From positions 7,316,001 to 7,380,000 of the forward strand of contig OZ017805.1 of NCBI GenBank assembly GCA_963969395.1: a stretch of 64,000 bases of DNA. The letters run 5' to 3'. Of this stretch, positions 40,981-53,453 are shown piece after piece. The notes under the pieces are model-generated. The model was given only the letters and a program-made list of their open reading frames with translations, had not been told where the DNA came from and did not search any database. A program made the position numbers and the translations under genes. Origin of the DNA: Pseudoscleropodium purum (taxonomy: Eukaryota > Streptophyta > Bryopsida > Hypnales > Brachytheciaceae). Each line of letters starts with the position of its first letter. The first letter of the stretch is position 1.

Positions 40981-41080
40981 AGCTTAATGAGTAAGTTTAC
41001 AGCTTAATGAGTAAGTTTACAGCTTAATGAGTAAGTTTACAGCTTAATGAGTAAGTTTACAGCTTAATGAGTAAGTTTAC
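40981..41080. repeat. 20-bp minisatellite, five perfect copies
   Basis: AGCTTAATGAGTAAGTTTAC is repeated five times without a mismatch, followed by decayed partial units (AGCTTAATGTGC, then AACTTAATGAAC) to about 41130. Perfect copies within otherwise decayed DNA point to recent slippage. Confidence 0.95.
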
Positions 41081-41130
41081 AGCTTAATGTGCAATATAGC
41101 TAGTTCACAACTTAATGAACAAATTTTTTG

Positions 41131-42335
41131 TAATTATCACCAAGATTAGAGTAGATCAAGGGACCATTTTGATACCATCTTAATACATTCCACATGCAAT
41201 TGAACTAGAGACTAAACAAATGAAACCATACAGAAACGGAATACTCTAGAGCATTGAATTCTTTTAAATTTGGTGCTCATTTAGTGGGACCAACATAACC
41301 AACAATTATTTGGATGAGTTGGCCTCTTCTAGCGATGTTGATCAAGACAACTCGGCTCGAGTAGAACCATAGGGCTTTTTCAATTCAAAATACTAACTTT
41401 GAAATACCACTATTCAGACTGTAGAAGCCAGGAAAACAAGGTTTCTTATAAATCCTCTTCTTTATCACTGAATACACTTACAACTAAGCATGCCTGTAAT
41501 ACTAATTTCACTCCATTGCTTATATTCGCAGTGCAAGTACTACTGTATAACTTACTACATACTTACTTTGCAGGCATACTTTTTTTGCACCTATATTGTA
41601 AACTTACTAAGCTAGCTGTTGAAGGAGGAATATGGCATCGTCACAATCCAATACTACCTTTTCTTAGGTTTTTGATTTGGAAAATACTTGTATAACTTGG
41701 TTTGTATCTTGAATTTTTTTGTACGAAAGCAATAATATGCGTTGTTGGGCTGACGACACCTGGTGTATCCTTACTAAGATTACAATTTGTTGTCTTGTTT
41801 TTGGGATGGGCACAAGTGAGGCCTACGACCTCTCGGAGCAATTTACAAAAAAAGTGAACTTCTTTACAAGATAATGGAATCTTCTATTTTTCTTTTTTAC
41901 TCTTTTAAAACACATATGGTAGTACTTTTACAATTGCAATATAGTACTTCTATGATTATTAGTGGTTCTTTACATTTGTGCAAAATGGAATGATTTGCAC
42001 TTTTTTACACTTAGTGGATGCTTTGACAAAAGAGATGTGGATTATTTCTATATAAGCGTATTAGACATACTTTTGCATTTGATAAAGTAACATTGCTTTG
42101 CCTGGTCAAAATTAGAATAACTTGCCAATATGCTCTAAGCAATAAACCACTATGTGGGAATGATGAGGATGTTCCAAACAAAATATTTTGAGATGCACTT
42201 TATAAATTTGACAAGATCCTATAAAAAATGGTTTATGAAATGATGAGAATAAGATAAGTGCCCTAATCTCTGGGATGTTCCAAAAAAGTTTTTTTTTTAA
42301 ACTACAGAATTGTAGGTACTATTTGTGCCTACAAT
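41131..42335. other. AT-rich interval, nothing recognised
   Basis: No gene, repeat array or transposon end could be supported. Short open frames here lack protein-like composition. Confidence 0.5.
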
Positions 42336-42339
42336 AAAT

Positions 42340-42960
42340 CAAAAAAAGAAGTGAGTTGGTTCATCACCTCTAACACATAAAGAGACCAATGTTCTTGTGG
42401 AAGAACCCACAATGGGCCTCTCACTGTGAGGACATGACCATCCCTTATAGGTCTACTTGTAATATTGACAATATCATCTAGATTCATAAATTGGCCCTCA
42501 AATATGATACTATGTCCAGATTGTAGAAGTTCAAAATCTTCTTAATAAATCATGAATGATCTACCTTGTGGCGGCCAAGGACTTAAAAAGTCTTGGATTC
42601 GTAGCATATGCTCCAATGGTGTTGAATGCCTAGGCTATTCCTACTCATTACAAGGTCAACGACGTATATTTGGTAATTGAGAAAGTTGCATTGGTTCTTC
42701 TAGTAACTGTGACATTTCTTCCAAGTCCTCTATAGGTGCTCCTGCTTGAATTTTCTCCTCTGTGGCCTGGATCGTTGCTGTTGCTAGTGGTGTTGATGGC
42801 TCTTCTATAAGGTGAAGTTGAACTTGAAGTTGTACCTCCGTAGGTTGCTATTGTGGCTCTTCCAAAGGATGTTGCTGTTGAATTGATGGCATTGTTGGCG
42901 ATTATTGTTGCTCTTCTATAAGTGACAAAAGTTGAAATTGAAAGTTCTTTGACTTATGCT
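42340..42960 (-). pseudogene. decayed unrecognised coding region
   Basis: On the minus strand one frame over about 42340-42815 reads as protein with only a few stops: EEPSTPLATATIQATEEKIQ, then SFMIY-stop-EDFELLQSGHSIIFEG, then VLTVRGPLWVLPQEHWSLYV. Upstream (42815-42960) the minus strand is rich in CAA/CAG-like codons with frame shifts, suggesting a low-complexity N-terminal section. The family is not recognised. It is clearly a dead gene or transposon fragment. Confidence 0.4.
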
Positions 42961-43445
42961 AAACTGGTTGTTGGGACATGGATTCCACCTTGAAGCTATT
43001 ACGCTTGCTCCTTTGAAACTCCTAGTCTTTCGCACTATTGGGGCCTTCTTAAAGAACTTAAGTAATTGCTATTTATAGTTGACAAAAGTTGATGATGAAT
43101 ATTATTGATGACTATTGATGATTGATGTTGTTGGTGATGATGGAAAACTCCCATGACTTCAATTCAACCGGTCGATGGATATGGATTCTTCTTCAAAGCG
43201 CTCACACTTGCCTTTTCAAAACTCCTATTTCACGATGTTGGATTTACTTGCCACAAAAGGAAAATAAGTGTAACCAAAAGGCGTTGAAAGTTGATGTTGA
43301 AAGTATTGCTGAAAGTTGCTGAAAATGCTCCCATGACTTGGATTCAATCAATCGTTGAGTGTTGTGTCCTACTTCAAAGCTCTCGCGCTCGCTTTTTCAA
43401 GACTCTAATCTCCTCAATGTCGAGGTCTCACGTCATAGAAGTAAA
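42960..43445. repeat. three degenerate units of about 183 bp
   Basis: A block of the form (CTTCAAAGC)xCTCxCxCTxGCxTTTTCAAxACTC appears near 43000, 43185 and 43370; each is preceded by CATGACTTxxATTCAAxC or GGACATGGATTC. It is a decayed tandem repeat; 43445-44085 has no gene. Confidence 0.55.
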
Positions 43446-44089
43446 GTATCCGTAACATAAGTTGAAAGTAAGCTATTGGGTCCATAGTTGCCCCAACATA
43501 AGTACGGTCTGAGATTTTGATAGAATTAGATAAAAAGATGAATGCCTAGGTCTCATCGATGCGAGTATATAAGCTAAAGATTTTGGACTAAGCATAGTTG
43601 ATGGTAATTCTGTCCCTATCGGCTCGTTGTCCAAAAAAATTCCTAATTTGGATTCAATGGAACGATCGGTTCATTGTCAAGATATAAAAGAAAATTGTTG
43701 ATGAAGAAGATATAAACCAGAGATTCTTCCCTGACTTTATAGTAACTTGTAACAAATAAAAATAACCCACTACCTAGTGGTTCCTTCCTTAGATACCCCA
43801 TCATTGATAGCTTGGTTTGTTAGTAACCATTGGATTAGCATTGCTATCCCAATGCCTTTTGTTTTACGTTCCTTTGAATCTTCCTATATGTATATCAAGC
43901 CATCTTCTTTAAGACTAGCATCCAAGAAATAGTCCTAAGAACTAAAAAAGTTTCTCTATAAAGACTTATAATCCTAACATTAGCTGAGGGGATTGGGTAG
44001 CTTCACGATGAAGATTGGATTAATACAATACATTCCTTTTTGAATTCACAACTAGACATAAAATAAAACAAAACAAAACCGAATAAAAT

Positions 44090-44410
44090 GTTGACTCAAC
44101 ATTACTACACCAATGCTATTATCAACAAAACATTTTGAATGTTGGATTAGTATTACTAAGCCCTCGCGTTTGCTTAGATACTAATTTAACAACCAAAACA
44201 ACAAAATGTTGCATCAACATTGCTACCATAATGCCAATGAAACAAAACAAAATATTGCATTAGCATTGCTGAGCCTTCACGCTTGCCCAGATGCTAAAAT
44301 ATAAAAAAATGTCGAATCAACACTGTTGCACCAACACTATCAACAATACAAAACAATAATTGTTGAATTAATATTACTGAATTCTTGCGCTTGCCAAATG
44401 TTAAGTCAAC
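44090..44410. repeat. degenerate tandem repeat, period about 110 bp
   Basis: The module TTGxATTAGxATTxCTxAGCCxTCxCGxTTGC recurs near 44140, 44250 and 44360, separated by AAAACAAAACAAAA-type spacers. Flanking words GCATTGCTAxCCxAATGCxTTT at about 43850 and 44535 bracket the array. No coding frame; 44410-46465 is AT-rich with nothing else recognised. Confidence 0.55.
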
Positions 44411-46469
44411 ATAATAAAACAAAACAAAAACAACAATAAATGTTGTAGACACACCAAAAATGAATAAACGTCATCAATGCCTAATTACAACAAATCAAAA
44501 CAAAACAAATCAAAACAATTAAAATAAAAAATGAATTAGCATTGCTACCCTAATGCTTTTTCTTTTACACTAGTCTAATCAATAATGAGAGTGATCTAAA
44601 TAGCTTCAAGTAGATGTTTGGACCCATTTTCAATCCTTTAGGAATTAGGTGACTTCACTTGAAGACTTCCATCTAATTTTGTCCCAAGGAATCATGCAAC
44701 TTATGCATGAATTTAATCTAGATGAGTAGATGACCATCATGATCAGAGGTCGCAACCTAAATAAAATAATAAAGTAAAAAGTGAAAGACATACTTGATAA
44801 TGATGAGTGCTGAACATCCTGATGAATGATAATTGTTCATCCCCAACATGGTTACCATTGTTATTTAATTAAAAGACACACAAGCTAATCAAGACGTACA
44901 TCAATTGATCAAGAATGTAATTGTTAGGATATTCCTTGGAAATGTTTGAATGAACCTTCCAAGGGTTGGTAAAATCAAGCACATAATTTGAAATTTTGAA
45001 ATTTTTTAAAACTTTAAAATTTTTAGATTTTTAGTTTTTCTTAGTTTTTTTTAGATTTTTGAATTTGAAAAGAAAAACTAAAAGAAATAACTAAAAATCA
45101 AAGAATTTAAGGTTATATATATTTTAAATAGTTTAAAGTATCGAAGTCCTTCAGACAATCATGTTTGAAGGTTTTAATAGAGTATTCTTAGTTTAAGGCA
45201 TGGTTGGCACTAAAAAGCCTTTATTTTTACATAATTTCTAGCAATAATGGTCGTTCAATAGACTTTGATACTTTTCATGAAGCTAAGTCTTGTCAAATCA
45301 ATTGTTTGCTTGACTATGCTTAATTTAGAATTTCATAAACAAAATTTAAGGTTGGAGATTCATTTTGAATCTAAAAATCATAATTATAGTAATTTAGGAG
45401 AACCAATTTGAATCTAGAAATCACAACATAAATTTAGGAATCACAAATATGACTTCAAAATTTATAGTCATGTTTTGGAAATCACAATCATGGTTTCTAA
45501 TTATAGATTCTATGTTTGTAAATCCAGAAATTTGAACCATGAATTTAGTTTCATGGCAAGAAATCACAACCATTGCCCTATTCTAAGTACGAAGATTCTA
45601 CATACTTGATTAATTAATAGCACTTTGTTTTGGGATTTTTAGGTTATATTAGATGTTTAAGAGTTTAAAGCAAAACAAAGTAAAAATGAAAGCAAGACAA
45701 TAAAAGAAAAGGTGGTTTAAGATATCTTACTAGATGTGTGGCAACATAGTCCACGTTGAGGTCAATTATGCTACTTGTTCTTTGCTTGAAGTCGTTGTGG
45801 ATATTGCTTAGATGCATTTGCTATTCCATATGAAGGTCCTTTGAACAATAGTGTTTCCATCTTGGGCAATTGAAATGTCACATCCTCCACAAGTAAAGTA
45901 GAAACTTTACCCTTTTAATCTTTTGGCTCCTTCTCACATGATACTCGAGCAATCTCTAGTGGCTATGGCTATAGGGTTGGTCCTAAAAACCTTTCTTGAG
46001 AAGTTTTTTCCCATTGATTATGAAAAAGCCTTCTCTATTATGGAATTGGATGCCTAGTTGGTGTTCCTTCTAAGATGGGTGGAAATCCTGGCGATCCCAT
46101 CAATAAGTTCAAGTGTTGGTACTACTCCTAAACATTAGGTAGTGGGCTTGGTGTATATAATGGAACCAAGTCACCAAGCCATTTTTGGTAGATGCAAAAT
46201 AGCAAGGTTGCACGGACATCCAGCGTTCGCATTTGCTCGTTTTGGAGCATTCGGGGACATAGAGACTTTATTAAGTTGAATCCAATCCTATCCAGCGGAC
46301 GAGCGGATGGGGCGGTTAGGCAAATAGGGTAGATGGTGCAGACAAGCCGGAGAGGGCCATGGAAGATTGGCCCCCTAATTGCCCCAAATTAGGATAAATG
46401 AAGAAATTGCCTCCTAATTTTTGGCCAGGGAGGATTGATCCCTCTATTGCCCCATTCAAGGATAAATGT

Positions 46470-46840
46470 AAAAATTGCCCCTTATTTTGTGTCGATTAAA
46501 TTTTGTATTTCTTTAGAATTCCTAGCTAATTTGGAGCTAATGATTGTAAATATGAATTCATAATTTGCAAATGTTTTCATATGTGGAAAATAAGAAATTC
46601 CAATGTTATTCTAAAGGATAAAACATGAGGCAATAGATGGGTCAGTCTTCCCCAATTCTATGTTTTGTCGTATACATTTTGTATTTTATCACCTCTTCTA
46701 ATTTCCTAGCTAATTTTGGGCCTCTGATCTCAAATGTGAATTCAAAATTTTGAAAAAAAATAATAAGACACAAGTAAAGAATTTTAGTGTTTCTCTAAGG
46801 GTAAATTCTGAGGCAATAGGAGGTCAATCTTCCCTAGTTG
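46470..46840. repeat. direct repeat of about 187 bp, two copies
   Basis: Copy 1 (about 46475-46655) and copy 2 (about 46660-46840) share ATTTTGTATTT...TTCCTAGCTAATTT, then AATxTGAATTCAxAATTT and GAGGCAATAGxxGGxTCAxTCTTCCC. Function unknown. From 46840 to 47900 the sequence is AT-rich without a recognisable gene. Confidence 0.55.
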
Positions 46841-47949
46841 GTTGTTGGGTCATTAGGTCATTTGGATGGGACGGGGGAAGGTTGTTGATTTTTTTTTCAA
46901 CGATTATTTAGAACTTAGGATACATGTAGAATATAAAATTTTCAAGCAACAAATATCCAAATAGTCAAATTGTAAATAGATGGCTTTTACTTATATTTCA
47001 ATTGTTTTTTACCTTTGAATTCATTCATTTTATTGAAATGACTTTACAATATTGGCTTGACTCATTTGTTCCTTTGTTTCTTTTTAATGCAATTATGCAA
47101 TGTTTCTTCCACTTTAAAAAAACAAAACAAAAATTAATGGAATGACTTGAGGTGGACAAAAGTGAAGCAAAGGGACCAATTCAATGAATTCACCCCTCCA
47201 ACAAAATGACAATGAGAGGCTAGGAGCAAAGCAGATTTAATCTTTTAGGGGCTTTTATATATAACGCTATTGGCAATCACTTTATAGCTATCAAACATAA
47301 CATGCCTCCAATTCATTCCATGCTAAACCTTTAATTCACAATTGGACATATATGATGTCTACTTTAGTCTTTTAGTCCTTTTCCATTTTCATATCAATCA
47401 TAAAATTTACTAAACATTTTATATTTTCCATATTTCTATTCACATTCCTGTATTCATTATTCAACATCTTTGACCACATATGCCAAACTACATAATTTAA
47501 AATAAGAACTTGTGAATTCAACAACCATCAATTGAAAGAAGTGCATTCTTATAATCTCAAGATTTTGAGACTTTCATCCAAGTATAGAATGACAAATAAT
47601 ATTGATTCTTCAGAGTGCTCTAAAATAGTTTAATTATTATCAATTAAAATATGCTCACCAATTACAAATGCACATCGAATTAGAATTATATGGACATTCA
47701 TTGGTATTAAAACTAGTGTACATAAGTCCATCTATACTATGCAATTATATAATCCGCACATACAATACTATGAGTTTTTGCCTCTATAGATACTACATAT
47801 TCTTATACTTATATATAATATTGTAAAAGTTCAATATGACTAGCAAAAGTGCTCATCCGGTATAGGCCAATTGAACAAAGAAGTAAACCGCGAAATTACT
47901 TGCGTTGAACTACTATGACCATCAGAACCATTTACGCAAAGTTATTTCA

Positions 47950-49335
47950 AATATCGTTGAAACACTCATCTCAAGTCTGTATGGTTGTATCGCACATGTG
48001 AACCACTTCCACTACCTTGAAAATTGTGGTAAGCCTCTAATATGCATTTCCTATTGATCTTCTAGGTTAATTGACCAATGGCAAATTCCTTGGATACCTT
48101 AGAAAGGGTGGATACATTCTCCACATTTGCATCTTCTCTATGCACATATATAATCTTCGGATCCATCCACCTCCTCCTCCTCAAAGCTTTGTCCCGATCA
48201 TTTGTAAATGTGAGTGTATACAACTTCATAGAGGCGTTACTAACTGTAGTCATCTCCCAATCACAAACCCCAATGTAAACCTATGAATCATCTTCGAGAA
48301 AATGAAACATGATGTTATCCAGAGAAATGTCGTTGTAAAGATGTCTAGCACTGTGCACTACATTCATTATATGTAGCAATGCCCAAGTAAGCTTTGAGCC
48401 ATTCACTCTCCAACACTTGAGATAGTAAACAACAAAAAGTTTCTTCACTTGTAATCTTGGAGTCATATACCACTCGAACGTATATGTTGTTTGGATAATC
48501 ATTATCCATTCTCAACATTTCACGCAATATACCGCCATTCCACCAAAACGTATACCTTCATTCTTCGTCGCGTAGACTACAAAAAGGTATTTCACTCCAT
48601 TGTGCAGAATCCACACAGCCATTGACTTGATATTGTGTTCCACCTTCGCAAGTTCAAGTCATTGACCTTCTGGAAGAGATGTCTTTGCTAGAAATTCCCA
48701 AAATGAATGAATCTCAATACATCCTTCAATTTGAACCCTCCGAATGGTTGTATAGCCACCCCTCATGATTTTATTATCTTGAAGAATCACCCTTGTTGTT
48801 TCCGGAAGCACTATTAGATGGCAACATGTCTTTTCCATTTGTGCAACCCCATCTACACTCTTCCACCAACCTACTAACCCCTTTCTATTCCATTTGTTAG
48901 CAAATGATTTATACCTGATTATAAACATGTCTGCTCTCATATTGACATGCTCAAATACCTCATCATTTGCACAATGCACCTTCCCAAATTTTTCTAGGAT
49001 TACTTAAGCATTCCATAGTGAATCATGGAATAGTTTGTCCAACTAAGTTAGAAAATTCTCCTTCTCTGTTTTATAATACCACTCCAGCACATTTAAGGCC
49101 TACAATATCCTATCCTCCATATCCCCTTTGAATTTTTCAATGCACTCCTCTCTATATTGAATATATTTAGTATCAAGGGACATTGTAGTCTTTGTCTCAT
49201 AAAACGCAACAATGCATTTTATCAAGAAATTTTTACAACTCTCAGAGGGATTATCTATAGAAAATTTAATAGGGTACACTATTATTGTTCCCTTCACAGC
49301 CTTTTTTGTCCTCAGCATCTTACTAAACATCGTAA
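47950..49335 (-). pseudogene. protein-kinase-like repeat gene, degraded
   Basis: Minus-strand pieces line up in order. An N-terminal all-alpha-like part (about 49330-49100: FSIDNPSESCKNFLIKCIVAF) comes first, followed by CANDEVFEHVNMRADMFIIRYKSF and WWKSVDGVAQMEKTCCHLIVL (48975-48830). A glycine-loop-like MRGGYTTIRRVQI with a possible VAIK lysine in EFLAKTSL follows near 48700. The catalytic loop YNDISLDNIMFHF (HRD changed to YND) is near 48340 and a DFG position reading CDWEMTTVS near 48260, with an in-frame stop between. Several frame breaks make it dead. The loop pattern N-D-[IL]-S-x-D-N-I is what I recall from a kinase-like family repeated in seed-free and other plant genomes; the exact family is uncertain. 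Confidence 0.55.
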
Positions 49336-49488
49336 TTCCTGTAAAAAAGAATGAAGAATTCCCCCAAATAATGCGCCTTTACCTTCCCAAAGAGAGGAGC
49401 CAATGGTGGGGTGAACTACCAAGCTCTCCACTCTCTTGCAAGCAATGAAGCAAAAGAGAAGACAAAAGTGCCAAGTGGACGGCCCGTC

Positions 49489-49502
49489 TACCCTTTTATA
49501 TG
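49489..49502 (-). promoter_or_regulatory. TATA box upstream of the kinase-like pseudogene
   Basis: The minus strand reads CATATAAAAGGG about 160 bp before the first kinase-like residues. Placement fits a promoter of the former gene. Confidence 0.4.
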
Positions 49503-50374
49503 AGGCAGGTGGCCTCATCAAGACTATTTGATTGGATAGACGACTGACCGTCCATTAGATTTGATGGTCCGATTGAGGCGGATGGATTCCCCATCTGCAT
49601 CATTTAGGCAGTCCTATTATTTTAATTTCATACTTATTCATGTTAAGTAGTTGAATTCAAAATGCACCCAAATTTTTTACGAAAATAAGTATTTACTTCT
49701 CATTCATTAAATTTTTTGTAAATATAGCCTTCAAGGTGGGTTCAAGATTGAAGAAAAAAACAAAATTGTCAAAGCTTTCATATGGAATTGAATCATAAGA
49801 ATCCAAACGATGATAGCATGACATTCTTGTACCAAATAAATGTAACCCTATCTAACAATTATTTTGGAAAAATTGTAAAATATTGCATTCAAAAATGAAT
49901 TTTGAACATTATATATATATTGTGGGAGCATGAAAACTCAAAACGGATAAATTAGTCTAGAATAAAGTTAGATAGACTTGCAAATTTCATTTTTTTTCAT
50001 AACTCCTAGAGATTTCCGCTACACTACGACTATAATAGAAATAGTCATTTTCCGAATTACTAAAACCATTAGTAACATTACAAAAACAAATCCAATATGG
50101 ATCCAGGATCTGGAAAAGTATTGGATTCCTAAAACCTACATTCTAGACTTCCGGTCTAAGGAACTAGGAGATTGTTAAGAGAACAGTCTTCTACCCGTTC
50201 TCCACTAGGAACTGTCGATTATGCGTCAGGTATTTAAACCCACTGCCACTTCTCTTTCTCCTCCTTTCTACCTGCTGAACTTTGTGAACGTATAGTAGAG
50301 AGAAAGAGTGGTGAGCTAGTGACCAAGATAGGAAGAAGACGATACCGAATTAGGTTATCAATTGTTGATGATTC

Positions 50375-52333
50375 ATGGCGGCGGCTATCGATCCGATTGC
50401 ACGAAAGTTTGGAGTTGTATTCTGGATGGTTTGTCCGGTTATCCCTTCCGATCCAGCTCACCGAGCGTAGTTAGAAGAGGACCTCATGTGTATCGGATGT
50501 GTCGGATTGTTAGATAAGCCGTGGAGCATAAAGAACGAGGATATGATTTAGAAACTCATTTACGGAGTTTCAAATTAGTAAGAGTTGATAGTGAGAGGTC
50601 GACCCAATGCTTGGATAGAAGACATCTGGGCATATGTCTATTCGTTTAAAAAAAATGGGCTCGGACTAGCCAAAAGAGCGGACAAGTACATTGCCGGAAA
50701 GTTCTAGAGTCAGGCCCACTCAAAAGAGGATTTTGCCAATAGTGACTATAAGTATGAGAGGCATAGATAGGTACTGAATTTTCTAATTCTGATATTATAT
50801 TCGGAAAAGCCTATTTGCATTATAGTCACAGTGGCCAATACCAGTTTCGGAGCTTTCGAGGATTGAATTGTCCATTAGGGGAGGGTGATTCAAGGAATAG
50901 TGGGCAAACTAGTAGAGCACATGGGCCGAGTAAAGCAAAGCACTATCACATCGTATCTATTTCACCTTTATTATCACAAGGAGGTCTTGAGTGCCGAGGA
51001 GACTATTGAGTACAACTTTGGAGTCGAGATCCTGAAATACGACCTCACAAATGAGTTGGAGAAAGAAGAGAAGAAATCTAAAGAAGAAGAGCAACTGGAA
51101 GAAAAAGAAGCAGTGGACTGAAAATGAAGGAAGTCTGCAGATTCAACGGCATGAGGGAAGGCGCCAACACCAGAACAGGAGGAATCGATTCCAGATCCAA
51201 AATATCCCCAAGAGCTGGAGTTCTTCGAAGCCGAAATCCAGTGGATGCAATAGGCCAAACAGATGTATGGTGACCCGGAGGATCACATGCTCTTTATTGC
51301 AAGCAAGCTCAAGGTAGAGTTGGACCAAATTTTGGAGGAGATCTGGAAATATCCGAATTCGGAAGAGTTCTGACAAAAAGACAAAGAAATCCAAAAATTG
51401 GAGGAAGAAAAAGATAGCTTCAAATCCCAATTGGAGTGGACGAAAGAAGAGTTGAATGCGGCGAGACGGAAGGAGATGGAGGCTCTCTGACTTGTCCACG
51501 ACCTTAAGGAACTCGTCATGGTTTGAGAACATACGGTGATTCGAGCTAACCTCTACACCGCCTAGTTGGAAAAGGAAGGACACATGACTAGATCAAGCAT
51601 AGTAAAGATCTTGGTTGACTTCAAAGCCCGAATGGGGATTGTTTTGAAGGACATGTGGAAGTTGCTAGGATACTTAGATCCAAAATGGACCATCGACTTA
51701 GAAGGGTTTCCGGAAGTCCCCAGGAGCATATTCTAGGATACTTTGGTTTGACAGACTTTGATCCGGTAGGCTTTTGGTGGTTCAATTCAGCCACAATCAG
51801 AGGGATTGAAGTCTATCCTCACTCTAATTGCGGGACCATTAGATAGCCAAGCATAGACTCCATCAAGACTAGTGGTACTTGAATTGGAGAAAGGGGCAAG
51901 TGAGAAGTTTGTTCTAGCAAAGCAAAGACTTTTTGTTCAGAGTCTCCCACCACTTAGGAAAGTTATGGTCGGAAAGTTCATGGTACCTGGATTGTTGGTT
52001 TGTGGCAACCTCAATGCACGGTTTGGAGTAATGACAAATTTGGCTTAGTCTCATCCACAAGATTTCTCCCGTATACAATAGTTGACACCAAAACGGGATC
52101 GTGTTGAGATTGAATTGAGTGAATTACCGCAAGCCAAGGATCCGGAGATTCAAGAGATTAAAGAGTCGGAAGAGGAGGTGTTGAAGTCCGGATTTGAAGA
52201 AGAGATGGAATCGGAAGATTCACCTCCTAAGGTTTCATGGAAGCCTCAAACTCGGTCATCAACAAAGAATACATTGGTGAAGACTCTAGATAGTCAAAGT
52301 GGGAGCAGTTCAAAGAAGGCACGGCGGGGTTGA
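50375..52333 (+). pseudogene. LTR-borne ORF of the second family, broken
   Basis: Homologous to the intact LTR ORF of the first family although the DNA is strongly diverged. Aligned blocks: CPVIPSD...LEEDLMCIGCVGLLDKPW against VIPVIPSTEPEKAELMDDLRSMGCVGFAEKPW; VRGRPNAWIEDIWAYVY...GLGLA against VRGAPVSWNEGMWRAVYGF...GLGMA; and IQGIVGKLVEHMGR...SYLFHLYYHKEVL against IISDLVAQLVSRVGK...PYLFHLYRENQVL. An acidic Glu/Lys run then a tail (KSGFEEEMESEDSPPK) follow. In-frame stops near 50468, 50548 and 50706 plus frame shifts make it non-functional. Confidence 0.75.
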
Positions 52334-53204
52334 TAGAGTATAGGTAGTTAGATAGGATTTTTATTTCGGAACGGGAATTCTAAACATGGATCCGGGTTCC
52401 AAATTGTTTTAGGGGTTCTGAATTTATAGAGGCAAATGGGTTGTGAACAATCCGGATATCCCGGGTTGTTCACTAGTTGGTTGCCTTGATTTTCGGGGTG
52501 CCTTTTTGGCTTTTTAGGCATTGACTTTGGCTTTAGTTTTGGTTTTTAAGGGCGGGTAAGTTTGTTGCCCTCTCATTCCATCCTAGCAGTTATTTTGTTG
52601 TATTCCATTCCCTTGTTTAATTTGAGTCACTTGGTGAACATTCTAGCTCCAACCGTGTATCCGGATTGTGTTGGTTTGTTGTTTGGAGTATTGAGATGTG
52701 AGAAAGATGGGTGAGGAAGAATCCGGATTTTGGATAACTTGATCGGATTGAGGAAGTACTATTGTAATAATGTTAGACTCATGATGAAGGAGTTGCGCAT
52801 AGTGCTTTTGAACTACTAGAACAGTAATCCAGTTTTTAGTGAAGAGTGGTGTGAATGCAGATCTAGAATTGGAAACAATTTTGTGCAGAGATTAGCGTCC
52901 ATCAAAGGAAACTCTCACTCACTGGAAGGTCTGCCAACCTTGGGATCCGTCTTATACCTAGAAAGATTACCCCCCTTGTTAGTTCCGGGTGCCTAAGATC
53001 TGTTGTTGTAGTAAGGAGGAGGGAACGTAGTCCTAAGTAACCTACATTCTAGATCGGCCATCCAGAATGTTATGAGGATTTGGATCTACCTTCTGCACTA
53101 AAACACCTTGAGTACTTGGATGTTTGTTGTTTGTTTGTTTTTGTCTGTGTAGTGAATAGACTTAAGTGGTGAAGACCCTATCCCTCAAAAGATCAATAGC
53201 GGAC

Positions 53205-53225
53205 CCTCTGATGGAAAAACAAAGG
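53205..53225 (+). other. conserved LTR hairpin motif, second family
   Basis: CCTCTGATGGAAAAACAAAGG is the counterpart of the first-family hairpin, with the right arm weakened by one change. The inverted copy at 55429-55449 keeps the full CCTCTG...CAGAGG pairing. Confidence 0.45.
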
Positions 53226-53453
53226 AGTTGAAAACTAGTTTATTAAAGGATGAAATCGGAAAAACAAATGATATCGGATCCGATTTGGAATCCAGAAAGT
53301 AGTAATTCTGGAAAAGAGAGTGAAAGAGAGTAGTTGGAAGAGGAGAAAACGATCATCCGGACACTAGAGTTTGGAGAGGCATTTGGAATATCTTGGGACG
53401 ATAATTTGTGTCATCTTACTACATTTTTGTGTGTAAAGATATTTACGCCTAGA

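Larger units (their letters stand above)
49921..53453 (+). mobile_element. second-family Ty3-like LTR, plus orientation (solo or truncated)
   Basis: About 3.5 kb, beginning TGTGGGAGCATGAAAACTC and ending near TTTACGCCTAGA. The layout copies the first family: a TATA-like TATTTAAA at 50231, a broken LTR ORF starting 454 bp in (50375; 463 bp in the first family), a TATA-like TTTATAG near 52428 and the CCTCTGATGG hairpin element at 53205. No primer site or gag follows and no target duplication was found. A partner lies inverted at 55201-58754. Confidence 0.75.
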
